Shown piece by piece: positions 25,130-34,195 of a stretch of 55,478 bases of DNA. Both the position numbers and the translations under genes were made by a program. Source of the DNA: Mycobacterium gordonae (lineage in GTDB: Bacteria > Actinomycetota > Actinomycetes > Mycobacteriales > Mycobacteriaceae); contig NZ_LQOY01000119.1 in the NCBI RefSeq assembly GCF_002101675.1, positions 1 to 55,478 of the forward strand, read 5' to 3'. Position 1 is the stretch's first letter. The number at the start of each line of letters is the position of its first letter. A model generated the notes under the pieces. That model saw only the letters and a list, made by a program, of their open reading frames with translations. It had not been told where the DNA came from and ran no database searches.

Positions 25130-26145
25130 CTGGCCTCTATGTCAGCGACGTCACCTTGCGCGACGGGATGCACGCCATCCAGCACCAGTACACGTTGCGG
25201 CAGGCGGTGACGATTGCCGCCGCCCTCGACGCTGCCGGCGTCGACTCCATCGAGGTCGCCCACGGTGACGGATTGGCCGGCTCCAGTTGCGTCTACGGTT
25301 TCGGTGCGCACACCGACCTGGAATGGATCGAGGCCGTCGCGGCCGTGGTCCGGCGGGCGCGGGTCGCGACCCTGGTGCTGCCCGGAATCGGCAGTGTGCG
25401 CAACCTGACAGACGCACGCCGCGCCGGCGCCACCGTGGTCCGTGTCGCCACGCACTGCACCGAGGCCGACATCTCCGCCCGGCACATCTCGGCCGCGCGC
25501 GAACTCGGCATGGATACCGCCGGCTTCTTGATGATGAGCCACTTGACCACCCCGGCCGCACTGGCCGAACAGGCCGCGCTGATGGAGAGCTACGGCGCCA
25601 CCTGCATCTACGTCGTCGACTCAGGGGGTGCGATGACCATGCGCGACGTCGCCGAGCGTGTCGATGCAGTACGTCAAAGGGTCTCAGCGGCAACGGAAAT
25701 CGGCATCCACGCGCACCACAACCTGTCGCTGGGGGTGGCCAACTCGATGGTGGCCGTGGAGCACGGGGCCACCCGGGTCGATGCGTCGTTGACCGGAATG
25801 GGCGCCGGCGCGGGCAACGCGCCGCTGGAAGTGTTCGTCGCCGCCGCGGACAAACTGGGCTGGCCACACGGCTGCGACCTGCATGCGCTGCAGGACGCCG
25901 CCGACGATCTGGTCCGTCCGCTGCAGGACCGGCCCGTCCGGGTGGACCGCGAGACCCTGACCCTGGGGTACGCGGGCGTGTACTCCAGCTTCCTGCGGCA
26001 CGCCGAGAATGCCTCCGCCCGTTACGGCATCGATGCCCGGACACTGCTGGAAGAGGCCGGCCGCCGCGGCATGATCGGCGGGCAGGAAGACATGCTGGTC
26101 GACATCGCCCTGGACCTCACAGCCCAGAACCTCAGTGAACGATGA
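25126..26145 (+). CDS. mhpE: 4-hydroxy-2-oxovalerate aldolase
   Basis: 339 residues, HMGL/DRE-TIM barrel. VSDVTLRDGMHAIQHQYT has the catalytic Arg-Asp, IGIHAHHNLSLGVANSM the metal-binding His pair, and GAGNAPLEVFVA the later signature. It splits 4-hydroxy-2-oxovalerate to pyruvate and acetaldehyde. Translationally coupled to the dehydrogenase. The final 14 bp overlap the end of the convergent alcohol dehydrogenase gene. Confidence 0.93.
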   Translation: MTGLYVSDVTLRDGMHAIQHQYTLRQAVTIAAALDAAGVDSIEVAHGDGLAGSSCVYGFGAHTDLEWIEAVAAVVRRARVATLVLPGIGSVRNLTDARRAGATVVRVATHCTEADISARHISAARELGMDTAGFLMMSHLTTPAALAEQAALMESYGATCIYVVDSGGAMTMRDVAERVDAVRQRVSAATEIGIHAHHNLSLGVANSMVAVEHGATRVDASLTGMGAGAGNAPLEVFVAAADKLGWPHGCDLHALQDAADDLVRPLQDRPVRVDRETLTLGYAGVYSSFLRHAENASARYGIDARTLLEEAGRRGMIGGQEDMLVDIALDLTAQNLSER

Positions 26146-27238
26146 CGCCCCGGATGTTCTTGCCGTCCCGTAAGTCCTGATAGCCCTGGTTGACGTCTTC
26201 GAGTTGGTACTTCGCCGTCACCAGTTCGTCGAGTTTGAGGTGGCCCGCGTCGTACAGGCGCAGCAGGCGGACGATGTCGTACTGCGGGTTGGCCGAGCCG
26301 AACAACGAGCCCCGAATGGTCTTTTCGCCCAGCACCAGCATCCCCCCCGAGACGTGGACGGTCGCCTTGGCGGGGTCGGCCAAGCCCACCACGACGACGG
26401 TGCCGCCCTTGCCCACCGCGTCGAACGCCGCCGAGATCACGTCTTCGTCGACGGTGCCGACGGTGACGATGGCCTGGTCGGCGCCCTGGCCCCAGGACAG
26501 TTCGTTGATCTTCTCGGCGGCCGCCTCAGCCGTTTCGAAAGCGTGTGTCGCACCGAACTTCAGCGCGGTATCGCGTTTGAACGCTGTCGGGTCGACGACC
26601 ACGATGTACTTGGCGCCGGCGTGCAGCGCGCCCTGGACGGCGTTGATACCGATTCCGCCGATCCCGTAGATCACGGTGATGTCGCCGGGCCGAACATTAC
26701 CGGCGTAGGTGGCGCTGCCCCATCCCGTCGGCACGCCGCAGCCGACCAGGACGGCGACGTCCAGCGGTAGCCAGTCGTCGATCTTGACCACCGAGTGTTG
26801 CGAGACGGTGGCCTTCTTGGCGAAGGTGCCGAGCATACACATGGCGCCGAAATCGGTTCCGCCGCTGCGGAACCGGAAGGATCCGTCCGGCATGCAGCCT
26901 TCGAGGATCGTCGCGCCCATGTCGCACAGACTCTGCCTGCCGGTCGAGCAGTAGCGGCAGTGGCCGCAGCTGGGGATGAAGCTGCACACGACATGGTCGC
27001 CGGGCTTCACCTTGGTCACGCCCGGCCCGACGTCTTCGATCACCCCTGCTCCCTCGTGGCCCCCGACAATCGGGAAGCGCGGCGGCAGGTCGCCGTCGGT
27101 GAGGTGCAGGTCGGAGTGACACAGCCCGGCCGCCGTGTAGTTGATCAGGACTTCGCCCGCTCTGGGACCGTCCAGGTCGAGCTCCATGAGTTCAAATGGC
27201 CGGCCCGCTTCGATGAGGACCGCGGCAGTTGTCTTCAT
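26132..27238 (-). CDS. adhD: Zinc alcohol dehydrogenase, NDMA-dependent/AdhD type
   Basis: 368 residues from ATG 27238, the length I recall for M. tuberculosis AdhD (Rv3086). A longer frame to 27313 adds 25 unlikely residues. Catalytic zinc ligands are in GLCHSDLHL and GGHEGAGVIEDVG. The structural zinc cluster is CGHCRYCSTGRQSLC, and the cofactor motif is VIYGIGGIGINAVQGAL. Members of this group often hold tightly bound NAD(H) and use mycofactocin or an artificial acceptor for turnover. Divergent from the acyl-CoA dehydrogenase gene (80-bp gap); substrate unknown. Confidence 0.85.
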   Translation of the reverse strand: MKTTAAVLIEAGRPFELMELDLDGPRAGEVLINYTAAGLCHSDLHLTDGDLPPRFPIVGGHEGAGVIEDVGPGVTKVKPGDHVVCSFIPSCGHCRYCSTGRQSLCDMGATILEGCMPDGSFRFRSGGTDFGAMCMLGTFAKKATVSQHSVVKIDDWLPLDVAVLVGCGVPTGWGSATYAGNVRPGDITVIYGIGGIGINAVQGALHAGAKYIVVVDPTAFKRDTALKFGATHAFETAEAAAEKINELSWGQGADQAIVTVGTVDEDVISAAFDAVGKGGTVVVVGLADPAKATVHVSGGMLVLGEKTIRGSLFGSANPQYDIVRLLRLYDAGHLKLDELVTAKYQLEDVNQGYQDLRDGKNIRGVIVH

Positions 27239-27318
27239 CGCTCGACGGTAACGCGCGGGATGCCCGGTTGGCGATGCCGCGGGCGGCATCACCTCGTTGG
27301 TGGTGTAGACCACTGAGT

Positions 27319-28539
27319 ATGTCCCTGTTTGATATCTCCGAGCGCGCCCAGCAGTACCAGTCGGACCTGCTCGAGTTCATGGATTCGCACATCTACCCGT
27401 CCGAGGCCGTCTACGACGAGCAGATGCGGGAGGCCGGCGACCCGCACTTCCACCCGCCGATCCTGGAAGACCTCAAGACCGAGGCGCGAAAGCGCGGGCT
27501 GTGGAACCTCTTTCACCCGCACCCCGAGTGGGGACCGGGGCTGAGCAATCTCGAGTACGCGCCACTGGCCGAGATCATGGGTCGCAGCCACCTTGCCTCC
27601 GAGGCATGCAACTGCAGCGCCCCGGACACCGGCAACATGGAAGTCTTCACGCTGTTCGGCACCGACGAGCACAAAGAGCGTTACCTCAAGCCCCTACTGG
27701 ACGGCAAGATCCGGTCGGCGTTCGCGATGACCGAGCCGGCGGTCGCGAGCTCGGATGCCACCAATGTCGAGATGTCGATGCTCCGCGACGGTGACGACTA
27801 CGTCCTGAATGGGCGGAAATGGTTCGCCTCCAACGGAATGCACCGCAACTGCAAGGTGCTGATCGTGATGGGCAAGACCGACCCGGACGCCGCGGTGCAC
27901 CGCCAGCAGTCGATGATGGTGGTGCCCATCGACGCCCCCGGCGTCACCGTGCGGCGCAATCTGTCGGTGTTCGGCTACCAGGACCGCGAGGGCCACGCCG
28001 AGATCGACTTTCAGGACGTCCGGGTGCCGTCCAAGGACGTGCTCAAGGGCGAGGGCGAGGGGTTCGCGATCAGCCAGGCGAGGTTAGGCCCAGGCCGCAT
28101 CCACCACTGCATGCGGGCGATCGGCATGGCCGAACGGGCACTGGAACTGCTGTGCCGGCGTGCGGAGTCGCGGGTCACCTTCGGCAAGCCGGTCAGCGCC
28201 AACGCCAACATCCGGGACTGGATAGCCGAGGCCCGCATCGACATCGAGATGATCCGGCTCCTCACCATGAAGGCCGCGTACCTGATGGACACGGTCGGCA
28301 ACAAAGCGGCCCGGACCGAGATCGCGGCCATCAAGGTCGCGGCGCCGAATATCGCGCTCAAGATCGTCGACCGCGCCATCCAGGTGCACGGCGGTGGTGG
28401 CGTCACCGACGACTTCCCGCTGGCCATGGCGTGGGCACACCTGCGCACGCTGCGACTGGCCGACGGGCCCGACGAGGTGCACAAGCGCGCGATCGCCAGC
28501 CAGGAACTGCGCAAGTACCGGAAAGCGACAGAGCAGTGA
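27319..28539 (+). CDS. Acyl-CoA dehydrogenase (ACAD10/11-like)
   Basis: 406 residues from ATG 27319 (MSLFDISERAQQYQ). ACAD blocks: SAFAMTEPAVASSDATNVEMS (FAD/substrate), GRKWFASNG, SRVTFGKPVSANANIRDWIAEA, and the C-terminal IQVHGGGGVTDDFPLAMAWAHLRTLRLADGPDEVH. It introduces the alpha,beta double bond in acyl-CoAs. Together with the following phosphotransferase-like gene (GTGA overlap) it mirrors the two halves of animal ACAD10/11, which process 4-hydroxy fatty acids through 4-phosphorylation. That function is an inference here. Confidence 0.88.
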   Translation: MSLFDISERAQQYQSDLLEFMDSHIYPSEAVYDEQMREAGDPHFHPPILEDLKTEARKRGLWNLFHPHPEWGPGLSNLEYAPLAEIMGRSHLASEACNCSAPDTGNMEVFTLFGTDEHKERYLKPLLDGKIRSAFAMTEPAVASSDATNVEMSMLRDGDDYVLNGRKWFASNGMHRNCKVLIVMGKTDPDAAVHRQQSMMVVPIDAPGVTVRRNLSVFGYQDREGHAEIDFQDVRVPSKDVLKGEGEGFAISQARLGPGRIHHCMRAIGMAERALELLCRRAESRVTFGKPVSANANIRDWIAEARIDIEMIRLLTMKAAYLMDTVGNKAARTEIAAIKVAAPNIALKIVDRAIQVHGGGGVTDDFPLAMAWAHLRTLRLADGPDEVHKRAIASQELRKYRKATEQ

Positions 28540-29567
28540 CCGAAGGGGTCGTCGGCCTCGACCCGGACGCGGTGGCGCGCTGGCTCACGACGCTCGGCAT
28601 CGAGTTCCAGGCGCCACTGCAGTTTCAGCGGATCGGCCTGGGACAGTCGAACCTGACTTACCGGGTCAGCGATGCCGCCGGCCGCTCCTGGGTGCTGCGC
28701 CGTCCACCGCTGGGGCATCTGCTGGCCTCGGCGCACGACGTGCTGCGGGAAGCGCGCATCATCGCGGCGCTGGCGGACACCCCCGTCCCGGTTCCCCAGA
28801 TCCTGTCCACCACAACCGATTCCGAGTTCTGCGACGTGCCGCTGGTGCTGATGGAATTCGTCGAAGGGCTCGTGGTCGACACGATGAGCGTCGCCGAAGC
28901 ACTGACGCCGCGGCAACGGCAGCAGATCGCCGTGGACCTACCCCGCACCCTGGCCAAGATCCACGCCGTCGACCTCGAGGAGGTCGGACTCGCCGACCTG
29001 GCCAGCCACAAGCCATATGCGCAGCGTCAGCTCAAACGCTGGGCCGGGCAGTGGGAGCTCTCGAAGACCCGCGAACTGCCCGAACTCGACGACCTCACCC
29101 GCCGGCTGGCCGCCGCCGCGCCCGAGCAGCGGGAAGTCAGTCTGGTGCACGGTGATTTTCACCTGCGCAACCTGATCACGTCGCCGGAGACCGGCGAGAT
29201 CGTGGCAACGCTGGACTGGGAACTGTCGACGCTGGGCGATCCGCTGGCTGATATGGGCAGCCTGCTCACCTACTGGGCGGAACCGGGTGAAGCGCTCAGC
29301 GGCGACTACGCGCCGTCGACGCTGGACGGGTTCCCGAACCGGGCGGAGATGACCGGGCTGTACCTGGACGAAACGGGACGCGATGCCGCCGCATTGCAGT
29401 ACTGGCACGTACTCGGCCTCTGGAAGCTGGCGATCATCGCCGAGGGCGTGATGCGCCGCGCGATGGACGTACCTCAGAACAAGGCGTCGGCCGGAACTCC
29501 GGTCGTCGAGTGGATCGACGCCCGGGTGCAGAAAGCACGCGAAATCGCCGACGCAGCCGGGATTTAA
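28536..29567 (+). CDS. Aminoglycoside-phosphotransferase-like kinase paired with the ACAD
   Basis: 343 residues from GTG 28536, overlapping the ACAD stop by 4 bp. It has the APH/ChoK fold: LGQSNLTYRVSDAAGRSWVLRRPP (nucleotide loop and Lys/Arg strand), Brenner motif SLVHGDFHLRNLI (catalytic Asp, Asn), and metal motif ATLDWELSTLGDPLADMG. In animal ACAD10/11 the equivalent domain phosphorylates 4-hydroxyacyl-CoA before elimination. A similar acyl-CoA kinase role is inferred; antibiotic modification is unlikely. The 3' end overlaps the convergent cyclase gene by 4 bp. Confidence 0.85.
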   Translation: MTEGVVGLDPDAVARWLTTLGIEFQAPLQFQRIGLGQSNLTYRVSDAAGRSWVLRRPPLGHLLASAHDVLREARIIAALADTPVPVPQILSTTTDSEFCDVPLVLMEFVEGLVVDTMSVAEALTPRQRQQIAVDLPRTLAKIHAVDLEEVGLADLASHKPYAQRQLKRWAGQWELSKTRELPELDDLTRRLAAAAPEQREVSLVHGDFHLRNLITSPETGEIVATLDWELSTLGDPLADMGSLLTYWAEPGEALSGDYAPSTLDGFPNRAEMTGLYLDETGRDAAALQYWHVLGLWKLAIIAEGVMRRAMDVPQNKASAGTPVVEWIDARVQKAREIADAAGI

Positions 29568-30820
29568 CGCCGCGGTGCTCTACCGACGAGGTACCAGGTG
29601 TGCATCACGCCCTTACCTTTGACGTCGATGTCGCCGCGCTCCTCGAACACGAAGTCACGCTTGAGGCGGTCATAGACGTCCTGGGGCACCTGGATGCGGC
29701 CTTCGACGTCGGTGGTCTCCATCCTGGCCGCGACGTTGACGGCATCGCCCCACACGTCGTAGAAGAACTTGCGCGCCCCCACCACTCCGGCGACCACCGG
29801 ACCGGCAGCCAGACCGATCCGCAGTGGAACCGCCCGCCCCCGTGGATCTTTCAGGTCCGCGACCGCATCCGCCATATCCAGTGCCAGCTGGGCCAGCGCC
29901 TCGAGGTGGTCGGGGCGCTGATCCGGTACACCGCTGACGACCATGTACGAGTCGCCGCTGGTTTTGATCTTCTCCAGACCGTGCCGGTCGACCAGCGCAT
30001 CCAGTTTGGTGTACAGCTGATCGAGAAATCGGACCAGGTCGGTGGGTGCGGTGTCGCTCGCGCGACTGGTGAACCCGGCGATATCGGCAAACAACACCGA
30101 GGCGTCGTCATACTTGTCGGCGATCACCGTCCTAGACGGATCCTTCAACCGCTCAGCGATTTTCGCGGGCAGAATGTTCGCCAGCAGCGACTCGGACCTG
30201 AGGTATTCCGCTTCGATCACCCGCTCGGCGCGGGTGATTTCGCGCAGCGCCGACCATACGATCGCGATCACCATCAGCCATGAGGTGGCCACCGACACCA
30301 TGTAACCGATCGCATACGCCCAATCCGGTTGCACGCCCGTATTTTCGGGCACCGTCAGCTGCAATGCCACCGTTAGTACCGCTCCCACGGCAGCCGCCAC
30401 CGAGGCCAGCGCGATGTGGTCGATGCCGAGGACCAGCACGGCGATCGACGCACCCACCAGGTAGTAGAACTGAATCCCGGTTCCAGTGCCGATGCGTAAG
30501 CAGAGAACGGTGATGAACACATACGCCGCGATGATGAAAACCATTGGCGCAACCAGTTCCCCGTAGCGGTACAGCAGCGGGATCCCGAGGTATATGACCG
30601 TGCTGACGGCGCTGAGCAGCGTGATCGCCAGTACATCGCGCCCGATGAATATCCCGAGCAAGGTGTAGAAGGCACTGACCACGGCGCCGATCCGGCTGGC
30701 CCGGGTGAGCACGCGCTGCTGGCGGGCAACGCTTTTGGGATATGCCGCCATACGTGGCGGGAGGCGGCGGCGTCGACTTGTGACCGGCACCGCCGCCGCT
30801 GAACGCGCTTCGAGCGCCAT
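29564..30820 (-). CDS. Membrane class III adenylate cyclase (Rv1625c-like)
   Basis: 418 residues from ATG 30820; ATG 30751 or a start at 30895 inside selB are less likely. About six membrane helices (residues about 45-205) precede a class III catalytic domain. VLFADIAGFTSRA has the first metal Asp, GLEKIKTSGDSYMVVSG the purine-specifying Lys and second metal Asp, and FFYDVWGDAVNVAARME the Asp/Asn/Arg set. All catalytic positions appear intact, so it should make cAMP as a homodimer. It follows selB on the same strand with a 29-bp gap containing a hairpin. The sequence closely recalls M. tuberculosis Rv1625c. Confidence 0.9.
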   Translation of the reverse strand: MALEARSAAAVPVTSRRRRLPPRMAAYPKSVARQQRVLTRASRIGAVVSAFYTLLGIFIGRDVLAITLLSAVSTVIYLGIPLLYRYGELVAPMVFIIAAYVFITVLCLRIGTGTGIQFYYLVGASIAVLVLGIDHIALASVAAAVGAVLTVALQLTVPENTGVQPDWAYAIGYMVSVATSWLMVIAIVWSALREITRAERVIEAEYLRSESLLANILPAKIAERLKDPSRTVIADKYDDASVLFADIAGFTSRASDTAPTDLVRFLDQLYTKLDALVDRHGLEKIKTSGDSYMVVSGVPDQRPDHLEALAQLALDMADAVADLKDPRGRAVPLRIGLAAGPVVAGVVGARKFFYDVWGDAVNVAARMETTDVEGRIQVPQDVYDRLKRDFVFEERGDIDVKGKGVMHTWYLVGRAPRR

Positions 30821-30833
30821 AGGTGCAGAATAG

Positions 30834-30849
30834 CCCGGCGGCGGCCGGG
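30834..30849 (-). terminator. Short GC-rich hairpin directly after the selB stop
   Basis: CCCGGC-GGCG-GCCGGG forms a perfect 6-bp stem with a 4-nt loop, adjacent to the selB stop at 30850. It has no U-tract, as is common for mycobacterial hairpins, so terminator function is uncertain. It would attenuate read-through from selAB into the cyclase gene. Confidence 0.35.
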
Positions 30850-32625
30850 TCAACGCGCGATTTCGCGGTGACCGGCGTCGAGTCGCCTTGTCCAACCGCG
30901 CGCATCAAGGTGCTCGAGTAAGGGGATCACCACCCGCCGGGTCGTGCTAAGCGCTTGGCGTGCTTGGCTTGTGGTGAACGGCTGCTCGAGCGTGGCCAAA
31001 GCGCGCATCGCAAGAGCGGGGGCGTTGGGCAACAGCACCACACCGTCGCCCAATCGCAACAGCCGCCCGGCGCGTTCGGCGGCGGCCAGTTCCCGGCTGC
31101 CGAGGTTCAGCGCCTGCAACTCGTAGGCCTCGGGTGCCCGGAACGGCTCGGCTCGCAGTCTGGTCTCCAACTCGTTCACAGACGCTTCGGCGCCACCGAG
31201 GTCGCTGCGGGTGCCGGGTAACCGGATGGTGCCCCCCTGCTGCTCCAGCCCGGCGGCACGGACGACGCCGTCGAGCAGAGCTTCGTCGGGCAGCGCCAGC
31301 AGGTCGCGGGCGGCACCGCGAGACAGGCCGTCACTCAGGGGATCTCGCGCGCGCACCTCGTCCACCGCGGCCCGCAGCCGACGTTGCCACGTCTCGTACG
31401 TCGGGCCGTGTACCCACCAACCGTCGAAGGCCAAAATGTGAGCCGGCACCGTCTGCGGTCGCAACCCCAGCCGGCGCAGGTGAGTCTCCCGCACGGCTCC
31501 GCGGCGCGCCACCTCGACCTCGACGTCACCGCCGGCCCCCGACCGGACCAATGCCGCGGCCCGGCGCGCGCTGTCGCCGCGCCGGCGCAAGGCGGGCGGT
31601 TCGGCATCGAGCACCTCGGCGCCGCCCAGCAGCCGCACGCTGCCCGGGTCGCGCAGCACCAGTCGGTCTCCGAGCACCAACGGCAGGTTCCGGTCGAGGG
31701 TGAGCCGGCCGTGATCGTCATCGAACGGCCGCAGCCGCACCGGCACGGCCGCCGTGCCGACATGGGCGATTAGCTGCGTCGGGGCCTCGCCCCACGGACC
31801 GCCGGAGATCCGCCGTACGTCGAGTAGCCGGGTGCTGGGCCACGCGCCGGGGGTGAGCAGCGCGTCACCGCGGCGGACGGCATCGCGCGGGACGCCGCGC
31901 AGGTTCAGCGCCACCCGCGCCACCGGTGCGAGCGTGGGGTACGGCTGCCCGCAGCTCTGTAACCCGCGGATCGTCGCCGATCGGGTGCGCGACGCGGTCA
32001 GCAGTTCCAGTCGCTCGCCGACGGCCAGCGTCCCGGCCGACAACGTGCCGGTCACCACCGTGCCGGCGCCGGTGATGGTGAAGGAACGGTCCACCCACAG
32101 CCGCACCCGGGCAGTGGTCTCCGGCGCCGGGACCTGCGCGAGCACTCCGTCCAGGGCGGTCCGCAAGTCGGCGAGCCCGGTGCCGGTGACGGCCGACACG
32201 ATGACACTCGGCGCACCGCGCAAGCCGGTGTCGGCCAACTCGGCGCGGGCCCGTGCGAGCGCATCGGCGTCGCGCTCGGGTGCCCGGTCCGCGCGGGTGA
32301 TCACGATGAGGCCGTGCCGGATGCCAAGCGCGGCAACGGCATCGCGATGGTCGTCGGACTGCGCCTGCCAACCCTCGTCGGCGGCGACGACGAAACACAC
32401 CACCGGCGCCGGACCCAGGCCGGCGAGGGTATTGCCCAGGAACCGGTGATGGCCGGGTACATCCACGAAGGCAACCTGGCGCCCGGACGGCAGGGTGGTC
32501 CAGGCGAAGCCGAGGTCGATGGTCAGACCGCGGCGCCGCTCCTCTTCCCAGCGGTCGGGCTCCATGCCGGTGAGCGCGTGGATGAGCGTGCTCTTGCCGT
32601 GGTCCACGTGGCCGGCGGTGGCCAC
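30850..32625 (-). CDS. selB: Selenocysteine-specific translation elongation factor SelB
   Basis: 591 residues. The GTPase domain begins at once with ATAGHVDHGKST (G1), then RRGLTIDLGFAW (G2), DVPGHHRF (G3) and ITRAD (G4), followed by EF-Tu-like beta-barrels. The C-terminal third contains winged-helix repeats that in SelB bind the SECIS hairpin. The frame is closed by a TGA at 32649-32647, so the only usable starts are GTG 32625 and CTG 32640; homologs with VVATAGHVDH suggest that a few more residues may be present. It delivers Sec-tRNA to UGA in fdhA. It follows selA by 11 bp. Confidence 0.93.
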   Translation of the reverse strand: MATAGHVDHGKSTLIHALTGMEPDRWEEERRRGLTIDLGFAWTTLPSGRQVAFVDVPGHHRFLGNTLAGLGPAPVVCFVVAADEGWQAQSDDHRDAVAALGIRHGLIVITRADRAPERDADALARARAELADTGLRGAPSVIVSAVTGTGLADLRTALDGVLAQVPAPETTARVRLWVDRSFTITGAGTVVTGTLSAGTLAVGERLELLTASRTRSATIRGLQSCGQPYPTLAPVARVALNLRGVPRDAVRRGDALLTPGAWPSTRLLDVRRISGGPWGEAPTQLIAHVGTAAVPVRLRPFDDDHGRLTLDRNLPLVLGDRLVLRDPGSVRLLGGAEVLDAEPPALRRRGDSARRAAALVRSGAGGDVEVEVARRGAVRETHLRRLGLRPQTVPAHILAFDGWWVHGPTYETWQRRLRAAVDEVRARDPLSDGLSRGAARDLLALPDEALLDGVVRAAGLEQQGGTIRLPGTRSDLGGAEASVNELETRLRAEPFRAPEAYELQALNLGSRELAAAERAGRLLRLGDGVVLLPNAPALAMRALATLEQPFTTSQARQALSTTRRVVIPLLEHLDARGWTRRLDAGHREIAR

Positions 32626-32636
32626 GACATGGGTGC

Positions 32637-33944
32637 TCAGGGCTGCTCACCCAGCGCCGCGCGCACCGCCACCAGTAGGCGGTCGTCGTCCGCCTCGGGA
32701 ATGCAGCGCAGGTCCAGCAGACAGGCGCCGTCGTGCACGCGGGGTAGCACTGCGGGCCGGCCGGCCCGCAGCAGTGCGGCGGCCGACTCCGGCAGGCGGA
32801 CCGCCCAACCCGGTAGCGGAACGCCGGGCGCACCGCCGCCACCGACTCGGCCGTCGTGGGCAACCACACTCGCCCCGACGGCCTCGGCCAGCCGCTGGGC
32901 CCGGGTATGCAGCCGGTCGCTGTCGGCGTGCAGTGCCGCGGTCACCGGGGAGCTGCCGGCGCGCACCGTCGCCTCAAGGGCGGCCAGGGTGAGTTTGTCG
33001 GCGCGGACCGCCCGGGCCAGCGGATGGCGCGCCAGCGTGGTGATCAGGTCGGCGCGGCCGAGGAGGATTCCGGCCTGTGGTCCGCCGAGCAGCTTGTCGC
33101 CGCTGGCAATGACGAGGTCGGCGCCCTCGGTGAGTGACGTGGCGGCGTCGGGCTCGACGTGCAGCACCGGGTCCGGCTCGAGTAACCCGCTGCCCAGGTC
33201 CGCGATCAGCGGGACTTGCCGGTTCGCGGTCAACACACGCAGTTCAGCGAGGGACGCGGCGGCGGTGAACCCTTCCACCCGGAAGTTGCTCTGGTGCACC
33301 TTGAGCACGCAGCCGGTTTCCGGACCCAGCGCCGCCTCGTAGTCGTGGAGGTGGGTGCGGTTGGTACTGCCGACTTCGCGCAGTCGCGCACCGGTCGAGG
33401 CGATCAGGTCAGGCAGGCGGAAACCGGCACCGATCTCGATGAGCTCCCCGCGGCTGATGATCACGTCTTTGCCGGCGGCCAGCGCGGTGGTCGCCAGCAC
33501 CAGGGCGGCGGCACCGTTGTTGACGACGAGGGCGTCCTCGGCCGCCGGGCAGGCGGTCCGCAGCGCTTCACGCACTGCGACGCCACGTTTGGAGCGGGTG
33601 CCGGTGGGGAGGTCGAGTTCGACGTCGACGTAGCCGCTCGCGGCCACCAAGGCGGCGACCGCGCCCGCGCCCAGCGGTGCGCGGCCGAGGTTGGTGTGGA
33701 CGACGACACCAGTGGCGTTGAGCACCGGCCGCAACGAGGTGGTGGCCTGGGCGGCCAGTGCGTGTTCAAGTGCCTCAGGCACCTGGTCGGGCCCCAGGGC
33801 GCCGTGCCGTGCCCGCTCCTGGATTTCGCGTATCGTCACGCGGATAGCCTTGTCGCCCAGCCTTTCTCGCTGCTCTTGCACAGCCGGTAGGGCCAGCAAC
33901 TGATCCGTGCGCGGGATCAGTCGGCGCGGGTCGAGCTGCGTCAC
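32637..33944 (-). CDS. selA: L-seryl-tRNA(Sec) selenium transferase SelA
   Basis: 435 residues from GTG 33944, with GAGAGG about 5 bp upstream. PLP-dependent fold: RRLIPRTDQLLA at the N terminus, ATGVVVHTNLGRAPLG, VNNGAAALVLA, and the PLP lysine in VIASGDKLLGGPQAGI (about residue 285). It converts Ser-tRNA(Sec) to Sec-tRNA(Sec) using selenophosphate from SelD. It lies 39 nt downstream of the tRNA-Sec gene on the same strand and is followed by selB, forming a compact selC-selA-selB unit. Confidence 0.95.
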   Translation of the reverse strand: MTQLDPRRLIPRTDQLLALPAVQEQRERLGDKAIRVTIREIQERARHGALGPDQVPEALEHALAAQATTSLRPVLNATGVVVHTNLGRAPLGAGAVAALVAASGYVDVELDLPTGTRSKRGVAVREALRTACPAAEDALVVNNGAAALVLATTALAAGKDVIISRGELIEIGAGFRLPDLIASTGARLREVGSTNRTHLHDYEAALGPETGCVLKVHQSNFRVEGFTAAASLAELRVLTANRQVPLIADLGSGLLEPDPVLHVEPDAATSLTEGADLVIASGDKLLGGPQAGILLGRADLITTLARHPLARAVRADKLTLAALEATVRAGSSPVTAALHADSDRLHTRAQRLAEAVGASVVAHDGRVGGGGAPGVPLPGWAVRLPESAAALLRAGRPAVLPRVHDGACLLDLRCIPEADDDRLLVAVRAALGEQP

Positions 33945-33983
33945 GTGACCTCTCTCGGTGGGCTTTCACTTTTGAAGCAAAAG

Positions 33984-34076
33984 CGGAGGCGGACGGGAAT
34001 CGAACCCGCCAGACCGAGATGCTCGATCTCACCGGTTTTGAAGACCGGGGGGACCACCAGGAACCCAAACGCCTCC
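33984..34076 (-). tRNA. selC: Selenocysteine tRNA (anticodon UCA)
   Basis: On the minus strand a 93-nt cloverleaf runs from GGAGGCG (34076) to CGCCTCCG (33984), with a 7-bp acceptor pairing plus discriminator G and no encoded CCA. The anticodon arm is CCGGT-CTTCAAA-ACCGG, giving anticodon TCA, which reads UGA. A long variable arm (GAGATCGAGCATCTC) and a T-arm GCGGG-TTCGATT-CCCGT follow. Length, variable arm and UCA anticodon identify it as tRNA-Sec, not a suppressor. It sits directly upstream of selA. A short CTTTTG/CAAAAG inverted repeat at 33969-33983 borders its 3' end. Confidence 0.96.
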
Positions 34077-34195
34077 ACGGGTAAACGTACAGGCCGGGCG
34101 GTGAGCCGGGGTCGCGGTGAGGTGGGCAGCTCGCGCGGCGGGGCGGCCGGAGATTGCTCGGGCCGGCCTTTCCCTGCCGGCGACTGCCCCTTCAG

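Noticed and set aside
28536..29567. Aminoglycoside resistance kinase
   Set aside because: The fold is APH-like, but translational coupling to an acyl-CoA dehydrogenase points to acyl-CoA metabolism.
33969..33983. Rho-independent terminator after the tRNA-Sec gene
   Set aside because: CTTTTG/CAAAAG is a weak 6-bp AT-rich stem with no U-tract, and selA follows only 39 nt away, so read-through seems likely; kept only as a remark in the tRNA entry.
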